The notes under the pieces were generated by a model. It worked only from the letters and a program-made list of their open reading frames with translations. It ran no database searches and was not told the origin of the DNA. This document shows, in pieces, positions 1 to 7,160 of a stretch of DNA of 15,221 nucleotides; the first letter of the stretch is position 1, and every line of letters begins with the position of its first letter. The DNA comes from an uncultured Erythrobacter sp. (lineage in GTDB: Bacteria > Pseudomonadota > Alphaproteobacteria > Sphingomonadales > Sphingomonadaceae). The position numbers were made by a program, and so were the translations under genes. The DNA lies in NCBI GenBank assembly GCA_947258465.1, contig CAMYIQ010000325.1:1-15221 (forward strand), written 5' to 3'.

Positions 1-23
1 CGATCCGGAACGATCCAAGGGCC

Positions 24-38
24 AAATCCCTAGGATTT
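24..38. repeat. short inverted repeat downstream of tRNA-Leu
   Basis: The arms AAATCC and GGATTT are perfectly inverted around a 3-base centre. The site lies about 45 bases beyond the tRNA 3' end. No T-run follows it on the minus strand, so it is not a convincing intrinsic terminator. The whole flank 1-82 is about 48% GC, lower than the coding DNA to the right. Confidence 0.3.
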
Positions 39-82
39 CTGCGGGTTTTATAGATTATTTGGGAGAACGTGAGAAGAACAAA

Positions 83-169
83 TGGTGCCCAGAAGAGGAC
101 TCGAACCTCCACGCCCTTGCGAGCGCCGCCACCTGAAGACGGTGCGTCTACCAATTCCGCCATCTGGGC
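83..169 (-). tRNA. tRNA-Leu (anticodon CAG)
   Basis: Read on the minus strand, this is an 87-base class II tRNA. The acceptor GCCCAGA pairs with TCTGGGC, the discriminator base is A as expected for leucine, and CCA is encoded (83-85). The D-arm reads GGCGGAATTGGTAGACGC. The anticodon arm is CCGTC-TTCAGGT-GGCGG with anticodon CAG (complement of 133-135). A long variable arm (GGCGCTCGCAAGGGCG region) follows, and the T-arm contains GGTTCGAGTCC. It decodes CUG, the dominant Leu codon in such high-GC genomes. It is transcribed away from the NDUFA9-like gene. Confidence 0.97.
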
Positions 170-220
170 ACACTTGTCGCTGGCCGGTCATCGAAGCACG
201 GCTGCGGGTAGGGGCGCGCC

Positions 221-248
221 ACTAGCGAAGGGGGACGAGTCCTGTCAA
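221..248 (-). promoter_or_regulatory. possible sigma-70 promoter of tRNA-Leu
   Basis: On the minus strand a perfect TTGACA (complement of 243-248) is followed after 16 bases by GCTAGT (complement of 221-226), a weak -10. Transcription would start about 45 bases before the mature tRNA 5' end. The strong -35 with a weak -10 is my inference of a housekeeping promoter; no start site can be seen directly. Confidence 0.4.
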
Positions 249-342
249 CGTCTTTCGCGACCGCCGGAACGCTTGCGGGAGGCCAAGGGTTGAGGCAAGG
301 GGCGCAGCGACACATTCGGCGACTAGGATACAGGCGATTACG

Positions 343-1293
343 ATGGCTAAGAGCGGCGCTTTGGACGGCAAGCTGGTGGTGCTGATGGGTGGCAGCGGCT
401 TCATCGGCAATTATGTGGCGCAGGCGCTGCTGACGCGCGGCGCGCGGGTACGCATCGCCAGCCGCAACCCCGAAAAAGCATTCAAATTGAAGCCGCTCGC
501 CAACCTCGGCCAGATGCAGTTCGCGCGCTGCGATGCGAGCGATCGCCAGTCGGTCGAGCGTTGCATTGTCGGCGCAGATGCGGTCGTGAACCTCGTCGGT
601 GCGTTCGATGGCGATCTCTATCGGCTGATGGGCGAAGCGCCGGGCTGGATGGCCGAGGCCGCCGCGAAAGAGGGTGCCAGCGCCTTCGTCCATGTCAGCG
701 CGATCGCCGCCGAGCCCGACGCGGATACCGAGATCGCCTATGCAGGCGCCAAAAAGCGCGGCGAAGAGCGCGTGCTGGCCGCTTTCCCCAAGGCGACGAT
801 CCTGCGTCCGAGCATATTGTTCGGCAAGGACGACAATTTCATCAACATGTTCGCCGGGCTCATTTCCACGCTGCCCGTCTTGCCGGTCTTCGCCCCCGAT
901 TCGAAGCTGCAGGTGGTTTATGTCGACGATGTCGCCGAAGCTGCGGTACGCGCGCTCGAGGATCCGGGCACGCATGGCGGCAAGACTTACGAGCTGGGCG
1001 GCCCCGAACAGCTTTCGATGATGGAAATCAATCAGGCGATCGCGGCGGCGCAGAATCGCAAGCGCAGCTTCCTGCCCATGCCCGATGCCCTGTCGGCAAC
1101 CTTCGCCGCGCTGCCAGGCACACCGATGGGCAGCGACCAGTGGCAACTGCTCAAGCAGGGCAACGTCGTTTCGGGCGATTTCCCAGGCTTTGCCAAGCTG
1201 GGGATCGAGCCCAAGCCGCTTGGCCTGTTCCTCGACAAGTGGATGGTCCGCTATCGCAAGCACGGCCGCTTCAACGAGCGGCTGCGCGCCTGA
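343..1293 (+). CDS. complex I NDUFA9-subunit-like NAD(P)-binding protein
   Basis: A 316-residue atypical short-chain dehydrogenase related to the NDUFA9 accessory subunit of respiratory complex I. The Rossmann glycine motif GGSGFIG is at residues 16-22, NLVGAF at 83-88 and a Y-x3-K (YAGAK) at 133-137. The C-terminal third has the family's substrate-domain style (ILRPSILFG, QVVYVDDVAEA, YELGGPE). In alphaproteobacteria such proteins are thought to bind NADPH or stabilise complex I; in some members the role is unproven. The ATG at 343 puts the glycine motif at the usual distance from the N-terminus; an AGG lies about 9 bases upstream. The gene is divergent from tRNA-Leu and convergent with the NfeD gene, with one base between the stops. 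No other complex I genes are nearby. Confidence 0.88.
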   Translation: MAKSGALDGKLVVLMGGSGFIGNYVAQALLTRGARVRIASRNPEKAFKLKPLANLGQMQFARCDASDRQSVERCIVGADAVVNLVGAFDGDLYRLMGEAPGWMAEAAAKEGASAFVHVSAIAAEPDADTEIAYAGAKKRGEERVLAAFPKATILRPSILFGKDDNFINMFAGLISTLPVLPVFAPDSKLQVVYVDDVAEAAVRALEDPGTHGGKTYELGGPEQLSMMEINQAIAAAQNRKRSFLPMPDALSATFAALPGTPMGSDQWQLLKQGNVVSGDFPGFAKLGIEPKPLGLFLDKWMVRYRKHGRFNERLRA

Positions 1294-1294
1294 C

Positions 1295-1762
1295 CTAGTT
1301 CTCGGCGGCGCTGTCGTCCCCGAGCAGCGCCACGGGCTCGACCAGCAGTTCGGCGCCCCTGCTGCCGGTAATACGGACTCGCGTGCCCGCCGCCGCATCG
1401 GTGCCGCGCGCAATCCATTCGCTGTCACCCACTTTCACGCGCCCTTCCCCATCGGCGATCGCCTGCGTCACCAGCGCGGTCTCGCCCACCAGCCGCCCGG
1501 CGCGGTTGTTGAGCAGCGGATCGGAAGAGACGATCGGGCGATCGCGCAGCCAGCGCTTGGCCGAAAAGGCAAAGATCAGCGAGAGCGAAACCCAGGCGAC
1601 GATCTGCAAGGCCAGCGGCGGCGCGGAGATAAAGGCCAGCACCGCGATCCCCAGCGCCGCCATCGCCAGCCAGATGAGGTAGACCCCGGGCACCACCATT
1701 TCCAGCATGGCCAGCGTCAGGCCGACGATCAGCCAGATCCAATAGGTTTCGACGCCATCCAT
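1295..1762 (-). CDS. NfeD-family membrane protein (SPFH partner)
   Basis: A 155-residue protein of the short NfeD type. Hydrophobic helices span roughly residues 8-30, 32-48 and 50-67. A soluble C-terminal domain of about 80 residues (RAGRLVGETALVTQAI ... GRVKVGDSEWIARG) matches the OB-fold typical of NfeD. The serine-protease domain of long NfeD proteins is absent. It lies 11 bases downstream of the SPFH gene on the same strand, the standard arrangement for this pair, in which NfeD partners a stomatin-like scaffold in the membrane. Its stop lies one base from the stop of the convergent NDUFA9-like gene. The start ATG is the complement of 1760-1762. Confidence 0.9.
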   Translation of the reverse strand: MDGVETYWIWLIVGLTLAMLEMVVPGVYLIWLAMAALGIAVLAFISAPPLALQIVAWVSLSLIFAFSAKRWLRDRPIVSSDPLLNNRAGRLVGETALVTQAIADGEGRVKVGDSEWIARGTDAAAGTRVRITGSRGAELLVEPVALLGDDSAAEN

Positions 1763-1773
1763 CGCCCGAACGC

Positions 1774-2781
1774 CTAGCTATCGCGCGAGCGCGGCACGCT
1801 GGGCCGCCGCACGGGCGCCGGATCGCGGCTCGGCGGGATCGGGCTGCCGGTATCGACCGTGCCCTCGACATTGTCGAACGTGCCCTTGATCAGCTCGCCG
1901 ATCCCGCCGAGCGAACCGATCAGTTGTGTGGCTTCGACCGGGAACAGAATGGTCTTGGCATTGGGACTGTCTGCGAATTTCCCCACCGCCTTGGTATATT
2001 CTTGCGCGACGAAGTAATTGATCGCCTGATTGCCCGACGAGGCGATGGCATTGGAGACCATCTCGGTCGCTTTCGCCTCTGCCTCGGCGGCACGTTCGCG
2101 CGCCTCGGCATCGCGGAATTGTGCTTCGCGCTTGCCTTCGGCCTCGAGAATGGCGGACTGCTTGCGTCCTTCGGCGCGCAGGATGGAGCTGGTCTTGTCG
2201 CCTTCGGCCTCGAGGATCTCGGCACGCTTCAGGCGTTCGGCTTTCATCTGACGTGCCATGGCCTCGGAAATATCGACCGGCGGGCGGATATCCTTGATTT
2301 CGACACGGGTGATCTTGATGCCCCAGGGCGAGGTGGCATGATCGACCACGCTCAGCAGCCGGGCATTGATCTCGTCGCGTTTCGACAGCGTCTCGTCGAG
2401 ATCCATCGAGCCCATGACAGTGCGCAGATTCGTGGTCGTCAGCGCGAGGATCGCATTATGCAGGCCCGACACCTCATAGGCCGCCTTGCCCGCATCGAGC
2501 ACCTGAAAGAACACCACAGCGTCGACGCCGACCATGGCATTGTCCTTGGTGATGATTTCCTGACCCGGAATATCGAGCACCTGTTCCATCATGTTGATCT
2601 TGTGCCCGACCCGGTCGATGAACGGGATGATCAGGTGCAGCCCCGGTTCGGCCGCCATGGTGAACTTGCCCAGCCGCTCGATCGTATAAACGAAGCCCTG
2701 CTTCACCACGCGCACGCCCATTATCAGGAACAGCACGACCAGCAGCACCAGCAATATCAGAACTAGCGAACCACCCAGCAT
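1774..2781 (-). CDS. qmcA: SPFH/Band 7 stomatin-like protein, QmcA type
   Basis: A 335-residue SPFH-domain protein. One N-terminal membrane anchor covers residues 5-22, followed by the band-7 domain (VVKQGFVYTIERLGKF, PGLHLIIPFIDRV, NLRTVMGSMDLDETL, ARLLSVVDHATSPWGIKITRVEIKDI). A long charged Ala/Glu coiled coil runs from about 175 to 250 with repeats around ILEAEG/ILRAEG. The C-terminal tail is proline/arginine rich. Family members oligomerise in the membrane and are linked to membrane protein quality control. The start is supported by an excellent Shine-Dalgarno, AGGAGGG (complement of 2787-2793), 5 bases before ATG. It is the first gene of a two-gene unit with NfeD and is divergent from the alcohol dehydrogenase across about 160 bases in which I see no clear promoter. 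Confidence 0.92.
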   Translation of the reverse strand: MLGGSLVLILLVLLVVLFLIMGVRVVKQGFVYTIERLGKFTMAAEPGLHLIIPFIDRVGHKINMMEQVLDIPGQEIITKDNAMVGVDAVVFFQVLDAGKAAYEVSGLHNAILALTTTNLRTVMGSMDLDETLSKRDEINARLLSVVDHATSPWGIKITRVEIKDIRPPVDISEAMARQMKAERLKRAEILEAEGDKTSSILRAEGRKQSAILEAEGKREAQFRDAEARERAAEAEAKATEMVSNAIASSGNQAINYFVAQEYTKAVGKFADSPNAKTILFPVEATQLIGSLGGIGELIKGTFDNVEGTVDTGSPIPPSRDPAPVRRPSVPRSRDS

Positions 2782-2942
2782 CTCGACCCTCCTATGATCA
2801 CGTGCATGGTAGCGCGCACAGGGCTGGCCGCAAGCGAAAGCGGATCACGGCGCTGCACCTTAAGTTGCCGCCATATGGACAAGCCCGCGCGGGCGCGTCA
2901 GGATAGGTTGCGAAGAGCGACGCAAATGTCGCCGGGGAGAGG

Positions 2943-5117
2943 ATGATGCGAGGGATCGGTTGGGCGGCGTTGGCCGCGCTTGGGTTTTCCGGGGCGCTGG
3001 CCGGATGCAACATGGCGACGAACGAAAATACCGAAGGCGGGATCGATAATGTCCGTCTGGTCAATGCGGGCGACGATCCAGCCAATTGGATCACGCATGG
3101 CAAGACCTATTCCGAACAGCGTTATTCCCCACTCGACCAGATCAACCGCGAGACTGTCGGCGAACTGGGGCTCGCCTGGTTCGCCGATATGGATACCGCG
3201 CGCGGACAGGAAGCGACGCCGCTGGTGATGGACGGCAAGCTCTACGTCACCAGCGCGTGGAGCAAGGTCTTTGCCTTCGATGCCGCGACCGGCGAGCCGC
3301 TATGGAGTTACGACCCGCAGGTGCCCGGAGAAACCGGGGTGAAAGTGTGCTGCGACGTCGTGAACCGTGGCCTCGCTGCATGGGGTAACCGTCTGTTCCT
3401 CGGCACGCTCGACGGAAGACTCGTGGCGCTCGACCGCGATACCGGCAAGGTGATGTGGGAGAAGGTCACCGTCGACCAGTCGCAAAGCTATTCGATCACC
3501 GGCGCGCCGCGCGTGATCGACGGCAAGGTTCTGATCGGCAATGGCGGCGCCGAATTCGGCGTGCGCGGCTATATCGCTGCCTATGACGCCGAGGACGGCG
3601 ACGAGCTGTGGCGCTTCTACACAGTGCCGGGAGACGAGGGCGAGGACGCGCCCGACTATCTGAAAGCCGCCGCCAAGACCTGGAGCGGCGATGTGCTGGG
3701 CAGCGAGAGCGGCATCGGCGGCGGCGGCACGGTGTGGGATTCGATGGCCTACGATCCCGAACTCGACCTGCTCTATTTCGGCGTCGGCAATGGGAGCCCG
3801 TGGAACCGCGCCTATCGCAGCCCCGGCGCGGACGGCGCGGGCGAAGGCGACAATCTCTATCTTTCCAGCATCGTGGCGATCCGGCCCGACACCGGCGAAT
3901 ATGTCTGGCACTACCAGACCACGCCGGGCGAGACGTGGGACTACACCGCCACGCAGCACATCGTGCTCGCCGACATGGAGATCGGCGGGCGGACAAGGCA
4001 GGTGCTGATGCAGGCGCCCAAGAACGGGTTCTTCTACGTACTCGACCGCGCGACGGGCGAGTTTATCAGCGCGGAGCCCTATATTCCCTTGAACTGGGCG
4101 ACAGGCATGGACGAAAACGGTCGCCCGATCGAAAACCCCGAAACGCGCGTGGACGTGACCGGCCAACCCGCGCTGGTGATGCCCGGCCCGCTGGGTGGCC
4201 ACAACTGGCACCCGATGGCCTATCACCCGGGCGAAAACCTCGTCTATATCCCGGCTTTCGAAGCGGCGATGCTCTATGCTCCGCAATCGGACTGGAAGCC
4301 CGACCGCCAGCGCGGCTTCAATATCGGCTTCGACATGGGTGCGGGCGATCTGCCGCCCGACATGGGCTTCCGCCGCGAGGTGCAGGGCACCATCAAGGGC
4401 AAGCTGCTGGCCTGGGACCCGGTCAATCAGGAGGCCAAGTGGACGGTCGAGCATCCTGGACCGTGGAATGGCGGCGTGCTGGCGACCGGCGGGGGCCTCG
4501 TCTTCCAGGGCAATTCGGGCAGCGAGTTTTCCGCTTACGACAGCTCCACCGGCAACAAGCTGTGGAGCTTCGCCGCGCAGACCGGCGTGGTCGCCCCGCC
4601 GATCACCTACACCGTGAATGGCGAGCAATATGCCGCCGTGCTGGCAGGCTGGGGCGGAGCCTTCGCCATCACCGCCGACGGCACGCTGATCGACCAGATG
4701 CATCCGGTGCGCAACATCAGCCGCCTGCTCGTATTCAAACTCGGCGGCACGGCCGAACTTCCGGCCGAGCCCGCGCTTGCGGCAGCCCCGCTCGATCCTC
4801 CGCCGAGCCGTGCGAGCGCCGCCACGATCGAGCTGGGGCGCGAAAAATACGCGCGCTACTGCTCGGTCTGCCATGCGCCGGGCGCGGTGGGTTCGACCGT
4901 GCTGCCCGACCTGCGGCGGTCGGGTGCGCTCGACAACCGGCAGGCCTGGCAGCAGTTCGTCCACGAAGGCGCGCTGCAGGGCAACGGCATGGCCAGCTTC
5001 GAAGGCTCGCTGACGCCGGAAGAAATCGAGGCGATCCGCGCCTATGTGATCAGCCGCGCGAACGAGGACAAGGATATGGAAAACGCCCGCGCGGCCAACC
5101 GCGTCGCGCGGCGCTGA
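2943..5117 (+). CDS. PQQ-dependent quinohemoprotein alcohol dehydrogenase (lipoprotein)
   Basis: A 724-residue type II quinohemoprotein alcohol dehydrogenase, predicted to oxidise alcohols in the periplasm. It begins with a lipoprotein signal, with lipobox LAGC at 19-22; the residue after Cys is Asn, so outer-membrane sorting is expected. The eight-bladed propeller (about 45-600) has the vicinal disulfide Cys136-Cys137, metal ligands near Glu204 (GAEFGVRGY) and Asn283 (GNGSPW), and catalytic Asp333 in WDYTATQ. A cytochrome c domain follows a Pro/Ala linker (about 605-630): heme motif CSVCH at 640-644, with Met683 the probable axial ligand. Position 335 is Thr, not the Asp of lanthanide-dependent XoxF enzymes, so calcium is likely. 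An ATG at 2946 sits better (6 bases) behind GGAG 2936-2939 than the ATG at 2943. No pqq genes lie in the window, so cofactor and electron acceptor come from elsewhere. Confidence 0.93.
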   Translation: MMRGIGWAALAALGFSGALAGCNMATNENTEGGIDNVRLVNAGDDPANWITHGKTYSEQRYSPLDQINRETVGELGLAWFADMDTARGQEATPLVMDGKLYVTSAWSKVFAFDAATGEPLWSYDPQVPGETGVKVCCDVVNRGLAAWGNRLFLGTLDGRLVALDRDTGKVMWEKVTVDQSQSYSITGAPRVIDGKVLIGNGGAEFGVRGYIAAYDAEDGDELWRFYTVPGDEGEDAPDYLKAAAKTWSGDVLGSESGIGGGGTVWDSMAYDPELDLLYFGVGNGSPWNRAYRSPGADGAGEGDNLYLSSIVAIRPDTGEYVWHYQTTPGETWDYTATQHIVLADMEIGGRTRQVLMQAPKNGFFYVLDRATGEFISAEPYIPLNWATGMDENGRPIENPETRVDVTGQPALVMPGPLGGHNWHPMAYHPGENLVYIPAFEAAMLYAPQSDWKPDRQRGFNIGFDMGAGDLPPDMGFRREVQGTIKGKLLAWDPVNQEAKWTVEHPGPWNGGVLATGGGLVFQGNSGSEFSAYDSSTGNKLWSFAAQTGVVAPPITYTVNGEQYAAVLAGWGGAFAITADGTLIDQMHPVRNISRLLVFKLGGTAELPAEPALAAAPLDPPPSRASAATIELGREKYARYCSVCHAPGAVGSTVLPDLRRSGALDNRQAWQQFVHEGALQGNGMASFEGSLTPEEIEAIRAYVISRANEDKDMENARAANRVARR

Positions 5118-5972
5118 TCAGCCGCGGAAGACCACCGTGCGCTGACCGTTGAGGAGCACGCGCTCTTCCAGGTGAAGCCGCACGGCCTCGGCCAGCACGC
5201 GGCTCTCGATATCGCGGCCCTTGCGGACAAGTTCGTCGGGCGTGTCCGCGTGGCTGATGCTCTCCGCGTCCTGGTGGATGATCGGCCCTTCGTCGAGATC
5301 GGCGGTGACGTAATGCGCGCTTGCCCCGATCATCTTGACCCCGCGCTCATAGGCCTGGTGATAGGGCTTGGCGCCTTTGAACCCCGGCAGGAAGCTGTGG
5401 TGGATGTTGATGCAGCGGCCCGCAAAATACGCCGCCTGTTCATCCGAGAGGATCTGCATGTAGCGCGCCAGGACGATCAGTTCCGCGTCGGTGTTCTCTG
5501 CGATGGTTCTCACCTGCGCTTCCTGCGCCGCCTTGGTCTCTCGCGTAATCGGCAGGTGGTGGAAAGGGATGTCGCCCAGATGCGTATGTTCGATCGCCTC
5601 ACGCGGATGATTGGAGACGATAGCCACCGGCTCCATCGCCAGCTCACCGATACGCCAGCGATAGAGTAGGTCGGCAAGGCAGTGATCGAACTTGCTGACC
5701 ATCATCAGCACACGGCGCGGGCGGTCACGCAGCGCCAGCTTCCACTCCATGCCGTATTCCCGTGCCAGCGGAGCGAAATCGGTCCGGATTGCCTCGCGCG
5801 GAGCGGCGCCCGGATCGAATTCGACGCGCATGAAGAAGGCGTCGCTGGCGCGGTCGTTGAACTGTTGCGCCTCGAGGATATTGCCGCCTCGTTCGAACAG
5901 GAAAGTGGTGACGCGCGCGGTGATTCCCGGGCGGTCGGTGCAGGACAGGGTGAGGACCAGCGGTTGTGTCAT
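5118..5972 (-). CDS. purU: formyltetrahydrofolate deformylase PurU
   Basis: A 284-residue enzyme that hydrolyses 10-formyl-THF to THF and formate. An N-terminal ACT regulatory domain (residues 4-80, LTLSCTDRPGITARVTTF) precedes a formyltransferase-type catalytic domain (about 86-280). Catalytic elements are Asn189/His191 in NIHHSFLPGFKGAKPY and the DLDEGPI loop at 225-231. The frame is open 21 codons further upstream, but the ATG complement of 5970-5972 has AGGAGG (complement of 5979-5984) 6 bases before it and gives the normal family length, so I choose it. It is the last gene of the lysC-purT-NMO-purU run. A 123-base gap before it leaves room for its own promoter. Its stop abuts the stop of the alcohol dehydrogenase with no base between (TGATCA). 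Confidence 0.95.
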   Translation of the reverse strand: MTQPLVLTLSCTDRPGITARVTTFLFERGGNILEAQQFNDRASDAFFMRVEFDPGAAPREAIRTDFAPLAREYGMEWKLALRDRPRRVLMMVSKFDHCLADLLYRWRIGELAMEPVAIVSNHPREAIEHTHLGDIPFHHLPITRETKAAQEAQVRTIAENTDAELIVLARYMQILSDEQAAYFAGRCINIHHSFLPGFKGAKPYHQAYERGVKMIGASAHYVTADLDEGPIIHQDAESISHADTPDELVRKGRDIESRVLAEAVRLHLEERVLLNGQRTVVFRG

Positions 5973-6018
5973 TGCGCCCCTCCTCACTCGACTGCCCCTG
6001 CCAAGGCAAGCGCAATCC

Positions 6019-6048
6019 GGCTTGGCCCGGAGCAATGGAGGCTTGGCC
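6019..6048. repeat. 9-bp direct repeat upstream of purU
   Basis: GGCTTGGCC occurs at 6019-6027 and again at 6040-6048, exactly 21 bases apart, about two helical turns. It sits in the 123-base gap between the nitronate monooxygenase gene and purU, 47-76 bases before the purU start. The phasing suits a protein-binding site, but this is inference. Confidence 0.35.
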
Positions 6049-6095
6049 GACCTGAAAAACGGAAGACAGTGCTCCCGAACCGGTTAAACGCCATC

Positions 6096-7112
6096 TCAGC
6101 GCCGGGTAAGCGCTTCCTCGCTTTGCGCCATCAGCTTGTCGATAATGACCGCGACCGGCTCTTCTTCCTTGAGCATGCCGACAGACTGGCCCGCCATCAG
6201 GCTGCCATTCTCGACATCGCCATCGATCACTGCACGGCGGAGCGCGCCGGCCCAGTAATGCTCGATCTGCAATTGGGCCTCGTTCATCGCGATATCCTCG
6301 CGGTCGAGGATCGCGGCCACTTCGCGCTGCTTGGCGGTGAACGCCTCGGTGCCCTTGTTCTTGAGCGCACGCACCGGGATCACCGGCAGGCGCGGATCGA
6401 CCTGAACGCTGGCAATCGCATCGCGGGCACTGGCGCGAAAGAAGGCCTTTTTGAAGTCCGGATGGGCGATGCTCTCGCTCGCGCAGGCGAACCGCGTGCC
6501 GAGCTGGACGCCCGCCGCGCCCATTTCGAGGTAGCCCGCCATGGCTTGTCCCCGACCGATACCGCCAGCGACGAAGATCAGGTGATCCTCGGCCAGTTCG
6601 GGGAGCATTTCCTGCGCCAGCACGCTGGTCGAAACCGGGCCGATATGCCCGCCGGCCTCCATCCCCTCGATTACCAGCGCATCGGCGCCCGAGCGCAGCA
6701 GCTTCTTGGCCAGTGCAAGGGTTGGTGCGAAACAGATTACCTTTGCCGGATGGTCGCCGCCCTTGATCGCCTCGACGCTGCCCTTGGGAGGGATGCCCCC
6801 GGCCAGCACGACATGGCTCACACCGGCCTTGTCGCAGACCTCGATAAGGTCGAAAAGCTGAGGATGCATGGTGATGAGGTTCACGCCGAAGGGTTTGTCG
6901 GTCAGCTTTTGCGTCTCGGCAATTTCTGTTTCGAGAAGCTCGGGGGTCATCGCCCCGCAGGCAATCACGCCGAAGCCGCCCGCATTGGAAATGGCCGAAA
7001 CCAGATTGCGTTCGGACACCCAGCTCATCGCGCCGCACAGGATCGCGGTTTCGCTGCCGAGGAAATCTGCGCCGCGCTGCATCAGGCGGGCGGTCTTGGG
7101 ATAGTCGTTCAT
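6096..7112 (-). CDS. nitronate monooxygenase family (2-nitropropane dioxygenase-like) flavoprotein
   Basis: A 338-residue FMN-dependent TIM-barrel protein of the nitronate monooxygenase/FabK-like superfamily. The N-terminal part reads TAILCGAMSWVSERNLVSAI. NAGGFGVI is at 43-50 and FGVNLI at 75-80. The signature EGMEAGGHIG at 149-158 contains His156, the family's conserved catalytic histidine, and the FMN-phosphate loop VAGGIGRG is at 181-188. The family oxidises alkyl nitronates such as propionate 3-nitronate, but many members have unknown substrates and a FabK-like enoyl reductase role cannot be excluded. It lies 48 bases downstream of purT on the same strand. I see no strong Shine-Dalgarno before the ATG (complement of 7110-7112), so read-through from purT may matter. 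Confidence 0.85.
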   Translation of the reverse strand: MNDYPKTARLMQRGADFLGSETAILCGAMSWVSERNLVSAISNAGGFGVIACGAMTPELLETEIAETQKLTDKPFGVNLITMHPQLFDLIEVCDKAGVSHVVLAGGIPPKGSVEAIKGGDHPAKVICFAPTLALAKKLLRSGADALVIEGMEAGGHIGPVSTSVLAQEMLPELAEDHLIFVAGGIGRGQAMAGYLEMGAAGVQLGTRFACASESIAHPDFKKAFFRASARDAIASVQVDPRLPVIPVRALKNKGTEAFTAKQREVAAILDREDIAMNEAQLQIEHYWAGALRRAVIDGDVENGSLMAGQSVGMLKEEEPVAVIIDKLMAQSEEALTRR

Positions 7113-7160
7113 CCGCTGGGCGCTTAAGCCCGCCTCGCCGTTACGGCAAGCCGGGATGCA

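Noticed and set aside
24..38. Hairpin as a terminator for tRNA-Leu
   Set aside because: Only 6 bp, AT-rich and not followed by a T-run on the minus strand.
148..1428. 426-codon open frame on the minus strand opposite the NDUFA9-like gene
   Set aside because: It covers a well-supported gene on the other strand and shows no family motif; long antisense frames are expected at this GC content.
3300..4964. 554-codon open frame antisense to the alcohol dehydrogenase
   Set aside because: Arg/Ala/His-rich shadow translation without motifs; the opposite strand has a complete, motif-bearing enzyme.
3608..5152. 514-codon plus-strand frame inside the alcohol dehydrogenase
   Set aside because: Arginine-rich out-of-frame product of GC-rich codons; the heme and PQQ motifs are in the other frame.
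5682..7127. 481-codon plus-strand frame opposite purU and the nitronate monooxygenase gene
   Set aside because: Antisense shadow; no domain recognisable and both opposing genes are clear.
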